DNA of 64,000 nucleotides, taken from contig CAXXLG010000001.1 in NCBI GenBank assembly GCA_963674495.2, forward strand, positions 992,001 through 1,056,000, in the 5' to 3' direction. The DNA is from RGIG3178 sp963674495 (lineage in GTDB: Bacteria > Bacillota > Clostridia > Christensenellales > QAND01). Numbering within the stretch: the first letter of the stretch is position 1; each line of letters starts with the position of its first letter. The notes beneath the pieces are model-generated. The model was not told the DNA's origin. It saw nothing but the letters and a program-made list of their open reading frames with translations, and ran no database searches. Both the position numbers and the translations under genes were made by a program. Shown one piece after another: positions 52,601 through 60,553 of the stretch.

Positions 52601-53841
52601 TTGTGCGCAACGGTTTCCACTTCACCCACATCACAACCAAACGCCGCTTTGGCCAGATGCTCGCCGTATCCTGTAACAGCGCTATATGCGATGGTTGCCT
52701 CCCCCGGAAGCTGCTGGTAAATTTGCCCGAGCATCTCCGAAACCGTATCAAGCGGACGACCTCCGTTTTGAGCATAACGCGACAGCAACAGACTGCCTTG
52801 TCCATCGATTAGAACCGCTTTGATGGTGGTGGAACCAACGTCCAGCCCAAGGAAACATCGCCCCGCATGGTCATTCAAGGTCTTTGTCTTAATCTTGTGT
52901 TTCTGATGCCGTTGTAAAAATCCATCGTATTCACCGTCTGTTTGGAAAAGGGGATTGAGATGAATAACCTCGTCGGTGCTGTCACCTGCATTGTTTTTGA
53001 TGCAATCCAGCAGGGCTTTAATGGTAAAGCCTTCGCTTTGTTGCTCTTTGGCGGCAAGCGCCGCGCCCATAGCAACGTAGACTTGCGCGTCTTGGGGGAT
53101 GCGCATCTCATCGTCCCGTAATCCCAGCGTCTGTTGAAAGCGCAAGCGCAGCTGGGGCATAAAGTGAAGCGGCCCACCCAAAAAACCAACTATCCCCGCG
53201 ATCTTGCGTCCACAGGCCAGCCCACCGATTGTCTGATTGACAACTGCTTGCAGGATCGACACCGCGATGTCAGCTCGTTCGGCGCCATCGTTGAAAAGCG
53301 CTTGTATATCGGTTTTAGCAAATACGCCGCATCGTGCCGCCAGTGGATAAATCACGCTGCCTTTTTTAGCAAGCTCATTCAGGCCCACGCAATCGGTATC
53401 CAACAGAGCGGCCATCTGGTCTATGAACGCGCCTGTCCCGCCCGCGCATATGCCGTTCATGCGCTGATCCACGCCGTTTTCGTAGAAAGTGATCTTTGCA
53501 TCCTCTCCGCCCAACTCGATTAATACCTGCACATCCGGCATAAACCGGCTAGTAGCCTTGCTTCCCGCGATGACCTCCTGCACGAACGGCAGGCCCATAT
53601 CCTGAGCCATGGCTAACCCGCCCGACCCCGTGATGCAAAGGTTGAAATGTGCATCGCCCATGAATTCGCCAAGCTCGTGCATCAGTTTCTCCAATGCGTT
53701 GCACAACGCCGTATGATGCCGTTGATAGCGGCTGAAAAGCAAGTGGTCGTTACCGTCTAATACGGCGACTTTGACTGTTGTCGAACCGATGTCAATGCCA
53801 AGGTAAAGATTTTGATCCGCTGGCTCTTTCTCTGTATTCAA
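49603..53841 (-). CDS. Large acyl-CoA dehydratase activase / DUF2229 / dehydratase-like fusion
   Basis: 1412 residues. Two ASKHA ATPase domains of the BadF/BcrA/HgdC type come first (about 12-270, LYLGIDIGSTTVKVAVLDG; about 325-600, FLGLDVGSTTIKAVLIDG), each with its Fe-S-loop cysteine (NGICAGGTGAFIDQMA and ACSSGCGSFLETFAK). A DUF2229 domain follows (about 690-900, GTVGIPRALNMYENYPFWF, SDTACYPAKLVHG). Last is a HgdB-like C-terminal part with further cysteines (FGCGPDSIAAEQ, NNDSCYPAILVIGQI, QTGGPCRASNYL, PFACLPNHICGRGM). In this family ATP hydrolysis drives electrons to a very low potential, to a dehydratase or to a double-cubane cluster. No other dehydratase subunit is near. Substrate unknown. 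The length is normal for this fused type. Confidence 0.9.
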   Translation of the reverse strand: MNTEKEPADQNLYLGIDIGSTTVKVAVLDGNDHLLFSRYQRHHTALCNALEKLMHELGEFMGDAHFNLCITGSGGLAMAQDMGLPFVQEVIAGSKATSRFMPDVQVLIELGGEDAKITFYENGVDQRMNGICAGGTGAFIDQMAALLDTDCVGLNELAKKGSVIYPLAARCGVFAKTDIQALFNDGAERADIAVSILQAVVNQTIGGLACGRKIAGIVGFLGGPLHFMPQLRLRFQQTLGLRDDEMRIPQDAQVYVAMGAALAAKEQQSEGFTIKALLDCIKNNAGDSTDEVIHLNPLFQTDGEYDGFLQRHQKHKIKTKTLNDHAGRCFLGLDVGSTTIKAVLIDGQGSLLLSRYAQNGGRPLDTVSEMLGQIYQQLPGEATIAYSAVTGYGEHLAKAAFGCDVGEVETVAHKMAAQHFLPRVEFVLDIGGQDMKCVRLKDGVIQKVLLNEACSSGCGSFLETFAKSLHMDMKEFVQQGIRARAPVDLGSRCTVFMNSKVKQAQREGASVADICAGLCYSVVKNALYKVIRLKQPTDMGEGVVQGGTFLNDAVLRSFELLTGREVVRPDIAELMGAFGAALIAKNAWRKGVETMLISADALKTFKYKTSTAKCNRCPNQCLLTFNHFADGAAFVTGNRCEKGAGLTKSEDIPNLYEYKYHRLFDYKPLAPQDAPRGTVGIPRALNMYENYPFWFTFFTKLGFRVVLSPPSGKSMYENGVETIASDTACYPAKLVHGHVDALIKQGIQYIFYPCIIHEQADVKGADNSYNCPMVAAYAEVIKANMEHMVDAGVDFHNPFLPYHHPKRLIQRLFEEFKLYLIPYKKVEEAVMAAYEEDKNFKADVRKKGEETLRWLRATRRKGIVLSGRPYHLDPKIHHGIPNLITSLGLAVLTEDSLAHLGNVDRPLRVLDQWMYHSRLYEAADFVAKQQNLELVQLNSFGCGPDSIAAEQAQEILQKGGKALTLIKIDEASNLGATRIRLRSLVAAMEDKCNRAEVFPAGADAPDRMRFTNKMRKSYTILAPQMAPIHFELAQAVAQSEGYRLEVLGKAEREDIEEGLKYVNNDSCYPAILVIGQIIRALRCGGYDPKATAAIITQTGGPCRASNYLPLLKKALKDTGFESVPIISLNMAGLHQSTAFRMTPAFLKKALMAFVYGDLLMKVLLRTRPYETIPGTCDGLFDRWMKRCKMQLRMGNRKAFRDNLIRIVKEFEDVPVTGERKQRVGLVGEILVKYHPTANNELTSFVEKAGAEMVVPGFIEFFLYCAYEKAPDHRYLAGSWAEKTFGEFIVRVMESYRNDMRNALMNSQRYVPPETIEDLAEKVRDVLSLCNRAGEGWLLTAEMVSLIEQGVPNIICMQPFACLPNHICGRGMIKAVKAAHPIANIVTVDYDASASEINQHNRIWLMLERAMTQ

Positions 53842-54007
53842 TGCCGGTATTTCCTCCGTTTGTTGATAATAGAATTATTCCTTTTAACAAAAGGTCTATT
53901 CATGGTGAAACCCCAAGTACAAAAAGAATGCCGCTCTAGTGAGCGGCACACCTGTGAAAACCGACGCAGAGATCATTCATAGAATAACAAACAACGTGAT
54001 ACAACGG

Positions 54008-54148
54008 TCATCCATCGTTGGGATTGTTCTCTTCGCTGTAAATCACTCGGACATCCTCAGACATGCCGACCTGATTTTCTTCGTTTGCGTCGTCGTCATA
54101 CAAGTCGGCCTGATACCACTTTTTATCCTTCTTTTTCGATCTGTTCAT
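54008..54148 (-). CDS. Small highly charged protein of 46 residues, function unknown
   Basis: ATG at 54146-54148 is preceded by AAAGGATGAG at good distance. The product has a basic head (MNRSKKKDKKWYQ) and a long acidic tail (DLYDDDANEENQ, SEDVRVIYSEENNPNDG). It has no membrane helix and no cysteine. I do not recognise it. The strong ribosome site and strand-consistent position after the activase promoter region argue that it is real. It might be a small spore or regulatory protein; that is only a guess. Confidence 0.6.
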   Translation of the reverse strand: MNRSKKKDKKWYQADLYDDDANEENQVGMSEDVRVIYSEENNPNDG

Positions 54149-54352
54149 GGCAGCTCATCCTTTCATCTAGCACGCTATGCAAACTTGGTATATGTAAAAA
54201 GCGTAGCGTAATACATGGCAGCATATGGAAACAACACGTTGTTAAAATAAGGGTGTTGCAGATTTGGTCGATTTAAAGAATATCTCGGCAGCAACGTCAA
54301 CATCGCGCCGGATATCTTCGTGTCTTGATAAGAATTCCCTGCCTGTAAATAC

Positions 54353-54386
54353 AAAAACGGCCCCGTCATCCCTCAGGGCCGTTTTC
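54353..54386 (-). terminator. Second hairpin terminator in the same gap
   Basis: AAAACGGCCC pairs with GGGCCGTTTT, and the minus strand continues with TTTTTG. It has no intact gene directly before it on that strand, only the start-less open stretch described for this gap. Confidence 0.7.
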
Positions 54387-54542
54387 GTTGGGAGGTTGGT
54401 CTTTTGAAAATACTTCCGATTTTATCGGCGTCTATATCAAACGACTGACCAGGCCCGTATGATCCATACTTATGTATCAGATCTTCTCTTGGGTTTTTGT
54501 ATTGTCAAAATCCAAGCATCTTGGCATTCATGAAGACAAACG

Positions 54543-54578
54543 AAAGCAGGCATATCGGTTAATATGCCTGCTTTTCTT
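54543..54578 (-). terminator. Terminator after the HAD phosphatase gene
   Basis: A 13-base-pair stem, AAAGCAGGCATAT with ATATGCCTGCTTT, lies about 17 bases past the stop at 54595. Confidence 0.8.
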
Positions 54579-54594
54579 GATAACTGAACGCCCT

Positions 54595-55428
54595 TTAGGA
54601 TTTGAGCACAATTTCGTGAACAGCCTGAGCAAATCCTGCGTCTACATTGTTGGCAACTACATGCTGTGCAATGCGTTTTAGGCTGTCTTTCGCGTTGCCG
54701 ATCGCCACCTTGACGCCCGCAAACTCCAGCATGCCCACATCGTTGAAGTTGTCTCCGATGGCCATGATGTTCTTTGCGTCCACACCGTACATCTTAGCCA
54801 GCTTCTTGACACCATCGCCTTTTGTAGCACCGGGCATGGTCACCTCAACGACCGTTTCATGCGAGCTGGTCACCTCAATATCGCAAACCTTTGACAGGTT
54901 TTCGATCACCTTGGGCATATGCACGCTGTCCATAAACAGCATGATCTTCTGCGCTATGTCCCTGCATCCTTCATCCATATCTTCTATGCTGTCATAAATC
55001 CTGACCGGGCAGTGCACTTCCGCGTTGGGGTCGCTCATGCGCTGTGCAGATATTCTGCCGCGTTCGCCCATCGTAGGGCCGTATATTCCAATGAATTCAT
55101 GGTTCCAGCTCTGTATGACCGCATCAAAAGAAGCCGCCGCTTCGATGAGTTCCCTGAAATACTCGGGTGCAATACCGATTTTGTGGGCGATCTCGCCCGT
55201 CATAGCATCTGCGATGGCCGCACCGTTGTTAAACACGCCCCAGCGGTCAAAACCACCTTTTTTAACCATGTGATGCCCCATCCCCCAAAGCCGGGCCGAG
55301 CAAGCGCACACGGTAATCCCCGCTTTTTGTGCCGCCTTTACCGCTTCGATGTTCTGTTGGGGCACATCGTATCCGTCGCCAAAAAAAGTTCCGTCCAGAT
55401 CGGTAACGATCAACTTAATATCAGCCAT
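54595..55428 (-). CDS. Cof-type HAD-superfamily hydrolase
   Basis: 277 residues. HAD motif I is LIVTDLDGTFFGDGYD with the nucleophile Asp, motif II lies in VCACSARLWGMG, and motifs III/IV are TKGDGVKKLAKMYGVD and IMAIGDNFNDVGMLEFAG. The large type IIB cap domain (about 85-195) is that of Cof sugar-phosphate phosphatases. It hydrolyses phosphorylated small molecules. Family members vary widely in substrate. Monocistronic, ended by a strong hairpin. Confidence 0.93.
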   Translation of the reverse strand: MADIKLIVTDLDGTFFGDGYDVPQQNIEAVKAAQKAGITVCACSARLWGMGHHMVKKGGFDRWGVFNNGAAIADAMTGEIAHKIGIAPEYFRELIEAAASFDAVIQSWNHEFIGIYGPTMGERGRISAQRMSDPNAEVHCPVRIYDSIEDMDEGCRDIAQKIMLFMDSVHMPKVIENLSKVCDIEVTSSHETVVEVTMPGATKGDGVKKLAKMYGVDAKNIMAIGDNFNDVGMLEFAGVKVAIGNAKDSLKRIAQHVVANNVDAGFAQAVHEIVLKS

Positions 55429-55678
55429 GTCTTACCTCCCATTTGATTGTTTATATATCGGCCCATGGCAAACGGCACCCGGCAGGCGCCAGTCGCATCT
55501 GGGTTTTTTTCCATGCGGCAAATCAAAATGTGTATTTCCCGTATGTATCTTAATAATTCATTATATCATCATGTGGTATCTAATCAAGGACAGTTCACCA
55601 CCACATGGGCAAGACCATGCAAAACGCGTTATAGTCTTACACTCGTCGGAAAATATCAGTAACCTTTGCTCCCGTCTT

Positions 55679-55727
55679 CATAGCAAGCAAACGGCGCTTT
55701 ATACACTACGCCGTCTGCTTGCTATGA
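55679..55727 (-). terminator. Long hairpin terminator overlapping a methyltransferase stop codon
   Basis: CATAGCAAGCAAACGGCG pairs with CGCCGTCTGCTTGCTATG, a stem of about 18 pairs with one mismatch. The arm nearest the gene contains its stop codon. Confidence 0.82.
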
Positions 55728-56579
55728 TTTCTTTGCCAAGATGCCAAACGTTTCGCTCTTCTCGTCAACCACCTGCCCCTGCAAGTTTCCATAGGCATGT
55801 TCGACCTTCAGGCCATGATCGAGCAGCATCTTTTCAATCTCCGCCAATCCGAACAGCCTGTGATAGATTCTGATGACACGCATCGTTCCATCCTGCGCAA
55901 TGATGGTATATTGCAGCCCTTCCGTCTTCGGTTCTTGATAACAATGCCGTCGCAGTATCTCAATATAGGGTTTGGAACTCCACAATCCGCATTCACAGAC
56001 CGAAATCCCCGTGGATTCCGGTATCTCCCTGTTTTCCGTGATGACATCGAATACAAAGACGCCGCCGTGCTTGAGCGCTACATGGATCCTGGACAGTAAT
56101 TCATGCTGCTCCTTCGTATTGAGCGCACAAAAATCGTAGAAGATAAGCGTGATGATGTCAAAGCGTTCGTGAAAGTTCAGATCAAGATAGTTCATCCGCA
56201 CAAACTCTATGTTTTCAAAATGTGGCCGGACGGATTCGTTTGCATACCGGATGGAATTTTCGGACAGATCTAGTCCGGTTATGCTTGCGCCGGTTTTGGC
56301 AAATTCCTTCACATACAGTCCTGGGCCGCATCCGAGATCCAGTACAATCTTCCCCTTTTCCATTCCCGTTGCCTTGATGATGAAACCCGCTTCCGCTTCA
56401 ATCGTTTGCCGTTTTCGGCTCGCCGCCCGTATATCCGGATTGAGGTGTAGCTTGAGCATTTGTTTGGATACATAGTCATCGTCCCAAAACTTATCGGTAC
56501 CTTTGGTGAACAGGGCCGGCATTGCGATACACTCTCCAAAGGCCTTCAGATCCAGTTTGTTGTTATCTATAATATTCAT
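55722..56579 (-). CDS. Class I SAM-dependent methyltransferase
   Basis: 285 residues. SAM motifs: IVLDLGCGPGLYVKEF, ITGLDLSENSIRYA, and FDIITLIFYDFCALN, followed by a C-terminal beta sheet region with YTIIAQDGTMRVIRIYHRLF and an EHAYGNLQG tail. The N-terminal 50 residues (ALFTKGTDKFWDDDYVSKQM) are typical of a methyltransferase group common in gut and digester Clostridia. GAGGAG precedes the ATG. Substrate unknown. Monocistronic. Confidence 0.9.
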   Translation of the reverse strand: MNIIDNNKLDLKAFGECIAMPALFTKGTDKFWDDDYVSKQMLKLHLNPDIRAASRKRQTIEAEAGFIIKATGMEKGKIVLDLGCGPGLYVKEFAKTGASITGLDLSENSIRYANESVRPHFENIEFVRMNYLDLNFHERFDIITLIFYDFCALNTKEQHELLSRIHVALKHGGVFVFDVITENREIPESTGISVCECGLWSSKPYIEILRRHCYQEPKTEGLQYTIIAQDGTMRVIRIYHRLFGLAEIEKMLLDHGLKVEHAYGNLQGQVVDEKSETFGILAKKS

Positions 56580-57007
56580 TCAATGAACTCCTCTATTTTT
56601 GTTCGTTCAGGCAAAGTGGATTTGGATTTCCGTTGGATACATGTGTGCATACTCATCGCTCTGTGACCGATCATTGCCAATAAAAAATACCCCGGCATTC
56701 CGGGGCATTGAACACAGGAAGCCCAAGAACACATAAAACAATCAATCACAAATAAACCGCCAATACTTGGTGACAATACAACGTTTATTTGGTTTGCAAT
56801 CGATGTTTTTTGCGTTCGTTTCCAGTTCATTCAATTGTTACAACGAACCGGACCAATCAACACTCCTTTACGCTTTGCCTATCATTGAGCGTATCACCAA
56901 ACCGTTGTTTTGTGAAGAGGCAATTCATCCAATTATCCGGTAAAACCAATCCCCATACCGCACCGCTTCCCACGGAGCGCTATCCACCTTTCTACGAGCG
57001 CCGAAAG
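56580..57007. other. Intergenic region with one hairpin, no gene accepted
   Basis: A hairpin at 56682-56708 (CCCCGG and CCGGGG, then a minus-strand run of T) looks like a terminator. It lies inside an 84-codon open frame on the same strand (56830-56576), which I therefore regard as spurious. The stretch 56830-57007 shows nothing recognisable. Confidence 0.5.
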
Positions 57008-57721
57008 TCACGCTTGCGATATTTCGCCTGACAACGCGTAAAGATATCCCTTTGGCGCGGTCGCCTGTTTGCCGCCGTCATGGTAAAAGACCGCCTTACG
57101 CCCGGCCCGTTGCACTGCTAGATCAATATGACACAGCGCAATGCCCATGTCCACGCCGTTCAACCTGTCGTAGATAAGCGCTTTAATCCTGTGTTGCTTT
57201 TCGCAATACGCATCGAATCCATCCCATCTACAGTCGAAGTACCAAGGCTGTCCGTTGGTGGCGGAAGGCGCCAGCCGCACCTCTTCAAGCCAGAAGGGCT
57301 GCCCCGATGCAATCTGATCCGCCGCTTTCCTGTTAAACTGTGAAGGCTCCCTGTGCGCATCGTCCGCCGCTTTGCCAAACGCCATTAACATGATAAAGTC
57401 CAACTTCGATCTGTCTTTGACGGCAGATGACGGTTTAGCCATGCCAAGATAACAGCTTCCAAGTCCCGTGGAGGACAGATAAAGGTCGATTTGCTGCATC
57501 ATAAACCCGATGTTGCGCGTATGCCCTTCCGCCCTCTTCGAAAACGCCACCAAGTAATGCGGCGCGCCGATGGGCTGTATACTGCTGATGTCCTTTGGAC
57601 CGACGATTTCAAACTGCACCTGAATGGCGGGGTGCAGGGGCTTGATGCCTTGTATGAACGACTTGATCTCTGCCAACCTGTCTGCTCCCAATGGATCTCG
57701 CTCGTATTTTCGCACGGATTT
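57008..57721 (-). CDS. Nitroreductase-family protein, 5' end cut off by the contig join
   Basis: About 238 residues remain. The visible N-terminus KSVRKYERDPLGADRLAEIK is the start of a nitroreductase domain, lacking perhaps ten residues plus the start codon. HYLVAFSKRAEGHTRNIGFM, SSTGLGSCYLGMAKPS and RLAPSATNGQPWYFDC follow the pattern of the TM1586-type putative nitroreductases, two half-domains in one chain that bind FMN. Codons before KSV read through into sequence that belongs to another gene (an ammonium transporter on the opposite strand), so the open frame to 57760 is artificial at its first 13 codons. Confidence 0.85.
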   Translation of the reverse strand, partial: KSVRKYERDPLGADRLAEIKSFIQGIKPLHPAIQVQFEIVGPKDISSIQPIGAPHYLVAFSKRAEGHTRNIGFMMQQIDLYLSSTGLGSCYLGMAKPSSAVKDRSKLDFIMLMAFGKAADDAHREPSQFNRKAADQIASGQPFWLEEVRLAPSATNGQPWYFDCRWDGFDAYCEKQHRIKALIYDRLNGVDMGIALCHIDLAVQRAGRKAVFYHDGGKQATAPKGYLYALSGEISQA

Positions 57722-57724
57722 TCC
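57716..57724. other. Junction between two unrelated genomes (probable assembly chimera)
   Basis: To the left the minus-strand nitroreductase is intact up to KSV (57713-57721). To the right the plus-strand ammonium transporter begins in mid-helix at FLGGGTTQL (57721 onward). A few bases at the join fit both sides (the codons AAA and GGA read in reverse over TTT and TCC). GC content, codon use, and gene families change abruptly here from Firmicute to planctomycete. Confidence 0.85.
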
Positions 57725-57996
57725 TCGGTGGTGGTACCACGCAGCTTGGCATTCAGGCACTTGGTGTGGGAGCCGCGTTCCTGTGGGCCTTCCCGCTGAG
57801 CCTGATTATCTTCCTGACGCTGAAGTACACCATCGGCCTGCGGGTTACGGCCGAGGAAGAGATGGAAGGTTTGGACATCGGCGAGCACGGCATCTATGCC
57901 TATCCGCCGTCGTTCGTCACGGGTGTGGCCGGCAGTTCGGCTGGTGTGACCAGCACGTCGCCGATGACCGCCAAGCCCGCGACCGAGTCGCTCTAG
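57721..57996 (+). CDS. amt: Ammonium transporter Amt, C-terminal end only
   Basis: About 91 residues of the last helix and tail: FLGGGTTQLGIQALGVGAAF then LWAFPLSLIIFLTLKYTIGL, followed by the Amt landmark RVTAEEEMEGLDIGEHGIYA and a short Ala/Thr/Ser tail. The first three quarters of the gene are missing because of the join at 57720. The cytoplasmic tail is where P-II proteins dock, and a P-II gene follows 375 bases downstream, the usual amt-glnK arrangement. Confidence 0.92.
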   Translation, partial: FLGGGTTQLGIQALGVGAAFLWAFPLSLIIFLTLKYTIGLRVTAEEEMEGLDIGEHGIYAYPPSFVTGVAGSSAGVTSTSPMTAKPATESL

Positions 57997-58008
57997 GAAA
58001 AGCGTAAT

Positions 58009-58038
58009 ACCCCGGGGGCGAGAGACCCCCGGGGTTTT
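58009..58038 (+). terminator. Rho-independent terminator after amt
   Basis: ACCCCGGGGG and CCCCCGGGGT form a GC-rich stem around CGAGAGA, followed by TTTT, twelve bases past the amt stop. Confidence 0.88.
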
Positions 58039-58371
58039 GATCTAGCGAGGTTGGCAGAGCTTGTGCGTGCACGCCGACCGACCGGCCCGGGCAGTGGCCG
58101 CCGCCGCTGCCCGGGCCACTCCCCCACAAGGCGGCTTTCGCCGCCAGTCGGAGCGGTGCTACCGCACCGAGGCAGGTACCCGCTCCCGTTGGTCCGCTCG
58201 TCTTTGTGGAGAGCTGAACGTTTTTGAGCTTAGCAGTAAAGAGCCCGCCCGCTGGTTGGCTGTGCCCCTCTTGTGGTCTCGTCAGCAGGTGGTTACGATC
58301 AACGCAGAAGAATAACATCGTCGACGCGAGATTTGAGGGGCTCCGTCGCTTATAACCGAGGTGAAAAAGAA

Positions 58372-58719
58372 ATGAAGCTGATCATCGCGATCATTCAACC
58401 GGCCCGGCTGGAAGCCGTCAAAGCGGCCCTGGCCGATAAGGAAGTCTTTCGGCTAACTGTGATGGACGTCCAGGGATTCGGTCGCCAGCGTGGGCATACG
58501 GAGGTTTATCGTGGTCATGAGTTCACCGTGAACTTGCTCCGCAAGGTGCAACTGATGATCGCCGTGAACGAGGAGTTTCTCGAGCCCACGGTCGACGCCA
58601 TCATTGGTGCCGGCCGTAGTGGTCCGACGGGTGAAATCGGCGACGGCAAAATCTTCGTCCTCCCGCTGGAAGATTGCATCCGCATTCGCACGGGAGAACG
58701 CGGTAGCGAGGCCATCTGA
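58372..58719 (+). CDS. glnK: Nitrogen regulatory protein P-II
   Basis: 115 residues from ATG 58372 (GAGGTG upstream). The P-II pattern is complete: KLIIAIIQPARLEAVKAAL, the T-loop GFGRQRGHTEVYRGHEF, and the C-terminal GDGKIFVLPLEDCIRIRTGE. Position 51, the uridylylated tyrosine of enterobacterial GlnB and GlnK, is Phe here, so that modification is not possible. There are also a few extra residues before GDGKIF (RSGPTGEIGDGKIF). It senses 2-oxoglutarate and ATP/ADP and plugs Amt. The adjacent Amt end supports the GlnK naming. A terminator stands between the two genes. Confidence 0.94.
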   Translation: MKLIIAIIQPARLEAVKAALADKEVFRLTVMDVQGFGRQRGHTEVYRGHEFTVNLLRKVQLMIAVNEEFLEPTVDAIIGAGRSGPTGEIGDGKIFVLPLEDCIRIRTGERGSEAI

Positions 58720-58780
58720 CAAACTGGCCTTGTCCGGCGCGTTGCTTGACGAGCATTCTTCAAAAACGACAACAAACAAG

Positions 58781-58810
58781 CAGGCAACTTCCAGAGATGG
58801 AGGTTGCCTG
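58781..58810 (+). terminator. Terminator after glnK
   Basis: CAGGCAACTTCC pairs with GGAGGTTGCCTG around a short loop, 60 bases past the glnK stop. The T-run is weak. Confidence 0.65.
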
Positions 58811-59105
58811 TGGTCGTTTCTTGGGCAGGTCATTCCTGCGCCGAAGTTGGTGTTTCATCAACTTTCCAGCCGAGGGCAGGGCCATGCAAGTCTCAATGAC
58901 CACATCGCAATGACCAAGGAAACCTCAATGATCAAGCCTTGGCGGCGACCTTTGCGCCGTTTGGTACGGCCGTGGGCCGTGCGATTTTGTTGGTCCTTCG
59001 TGCTCGGTGCTTCATTGGTCATTGAAGCTTGAGCATGGGGTCTTTCGGTAACGGCATGCCCACGCAAGCGTGGGCATGGCACCCGTAATTAAGATTGACG
59101 CAGCA
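58811..59105. other. Intergenic region with a short perfect inverted repeat
   Basis: Contains CATGCCCACGC (59055-59065) and GCGTGGGCATG (59068-59078) with two bases between them, 28 bases past the tatC stop on the minus strand. It may end the tatC transcript or be a dispersed repeat of this genome. No gene was accepted here. Confidence 0.45.
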
Positions 59106-60307
59106 CTACCCCTCGTCGAGCTCGTCGTAGGGGCTTTTGCGCCGTGGCATATACTTGCACAGCAGGACGCCGCCAAAGTAGAGGACCGTCAGCGGAGCAG
59201 CCATCAGCAGCATGCTCGTCGGGTCGGCCGGCGTCAGGAACATCGACAGCACGAAGATCACCAAAATGGCAATCCGCCAACGTGACAGATAGGCATGCAC
59301 GTCGAAAATGCCGATCCGTTCCAGGAAGAGCATCACCAGCGGCAACTGGAAGCTGACACCAAAGCCTAACGGCAAAATCAGCACGAAGCCGAGCCACTCG
59401 CTGATCCGTGGGTCGGGGTCGATTCCCAGCGACTTGTTGAAGCTGAACAGAAACGTCAATACCGGCTCGAAGACGAAGAAAAAACGCCAATGCCGCGCCG
59501 GCAAAAAACAACCCCAGGCTAAACGGCAGGAAAACGTGGACGTAGTACCGCTCGTGCTTGTAAAGTCCGGCGGCCACAAAGCTCCAGATCTGATAGAAAA
59601 TCCAAGGGCTTGCCAGCAACGCACCCACCAGCAGGGCCGCCTTGATGTAAATGGCGAAAGCCTCGTGGGCGTTGAGGCTCTTCGTCTGCACGCGGGTGTC
59701 GTCGGCAATGCGACGCCAGAAAAAGATCGGAACGAGATTGCTGCCGGTGAATTTGTCCGTTGCCTCGCCGCTTGTGCCGCTGTCCGTAGCGCCGTCGGTA
59801 GTGCTGTCCGTAGCATTCTTCTCGGCGATGCTTTTGTCGAGAGGGTTTCGCGCCGGTCGTGTTGGCCGAGGAGGGAGTGTCGCCGTTGGTTGCGGAACTC
59901 CCTTGTTGTGTCGGGGGAAGGAGGGCCGGCGGTGCACTGCCCTGCAACTGATGCAGCAGTTCGTGAGGATTGACGAAAACCTCCTCGAACATCAGCCCGT
60001 TCTCACTCATGTACTTTTTGAGCGTATCGGGGTCGTCGGGAAGGGTGTAGCCGGCCGCCCGCAGTTCTACCAAGTGCGACTCGACTCGGTCGAGCGACTG
60101 GTCTTCGTAGTATTGTGTGAGTGCCAGCTTCAAGGGGCGCTGGATGAACTCCACTACGCGTCCGCCGACGAACAGTCCCAGCACAAACCCGATTGCCAGT
60201 CCTATCACCGCCTTGAACAGACATTGCCGCAGATCTTCGAGGTGTTCCCCGAAGGTCATCGTCGTTTCGGCAAAGAGGTTTTCGTCGGTCTTTCGCTGAA
60301 AAGCCAT
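59106..60307 (-). CDS. tatC: Twin-arginine translocase subunit TatC with a large insertion; two apparent frameshifts
   Basis: The protein can be followed through three frames. From ATG 60307: MAFQRKTDENLFAETTMTFG, HLEDLRQCLFKAVIGLAIGF (helix 1), then a long non-membrane insertion rich in Ser, Thr and Ala (about residues 60-190). A frame change near 59845 leads to LLASPWIFYQIWSFVAAGLY, the conserved TatC core, and a second change at the A6 run 59479-59484 leads to FVFEPVLTFLFSF and RISEWLGFVLILPLGFGVSF. The end is RRKSPYDELDEG. One extra A at the second site restores the frame when removed. TatC is the core receptor for twin-arginine signal peptides in the membrane. A large periplasmic loop between helices 1 and 2 is seen in planctomycete TatC. 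Confidence 0.85.
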
Positions 60308-60553
60308 GCGTTGATTCGGTGGAAAATGAATTGGGGTGAAGCAGCGTCGTTTCGGAGTTAAGCGAAGCTGTGGCAATTGCCCATGGTGGGTTGGTCGAGG
60401 GGTGGGGCAAACATTCAATGATAACAGCGCCAAACAGCAGCGGCAACGAACCGTTGGCCGGCAACGCCGCATACCCCCTGGCCAGCTCCCTCGTAATCCG
60501 ACATGATACGCATTTCGACCCTTGGGAAATTAACCCTGAAAAGAGAGCGATTT

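Larger units (their letters stand above)
54149..54594. other. Intergenic region with two hairpin terminators
   Basis: One hairpin at 54353-54386 (AAAACGGCCC with GGGCCGTTTT) and one at 54543-54578 (AAAGCAGGCATAT with ATATGCCTGCTTTT) flank about 150 bases. Within them the minus strand has an open stretch without start codon (RPTSQRKRP at its end, YGPGQSFDIDADKIGSIFK before it) that looks protein-like and may be a remnant of another small gene. The second hairpin ends the HAD phosphatase transcript. Confidence 0.5.

Noticed and set aside
56576..56830. 84-codon open frame on the minus strand
   Set aside because: It contains a terminator hairpin and overlaps the upstream region of the methyltransferase; no motif.
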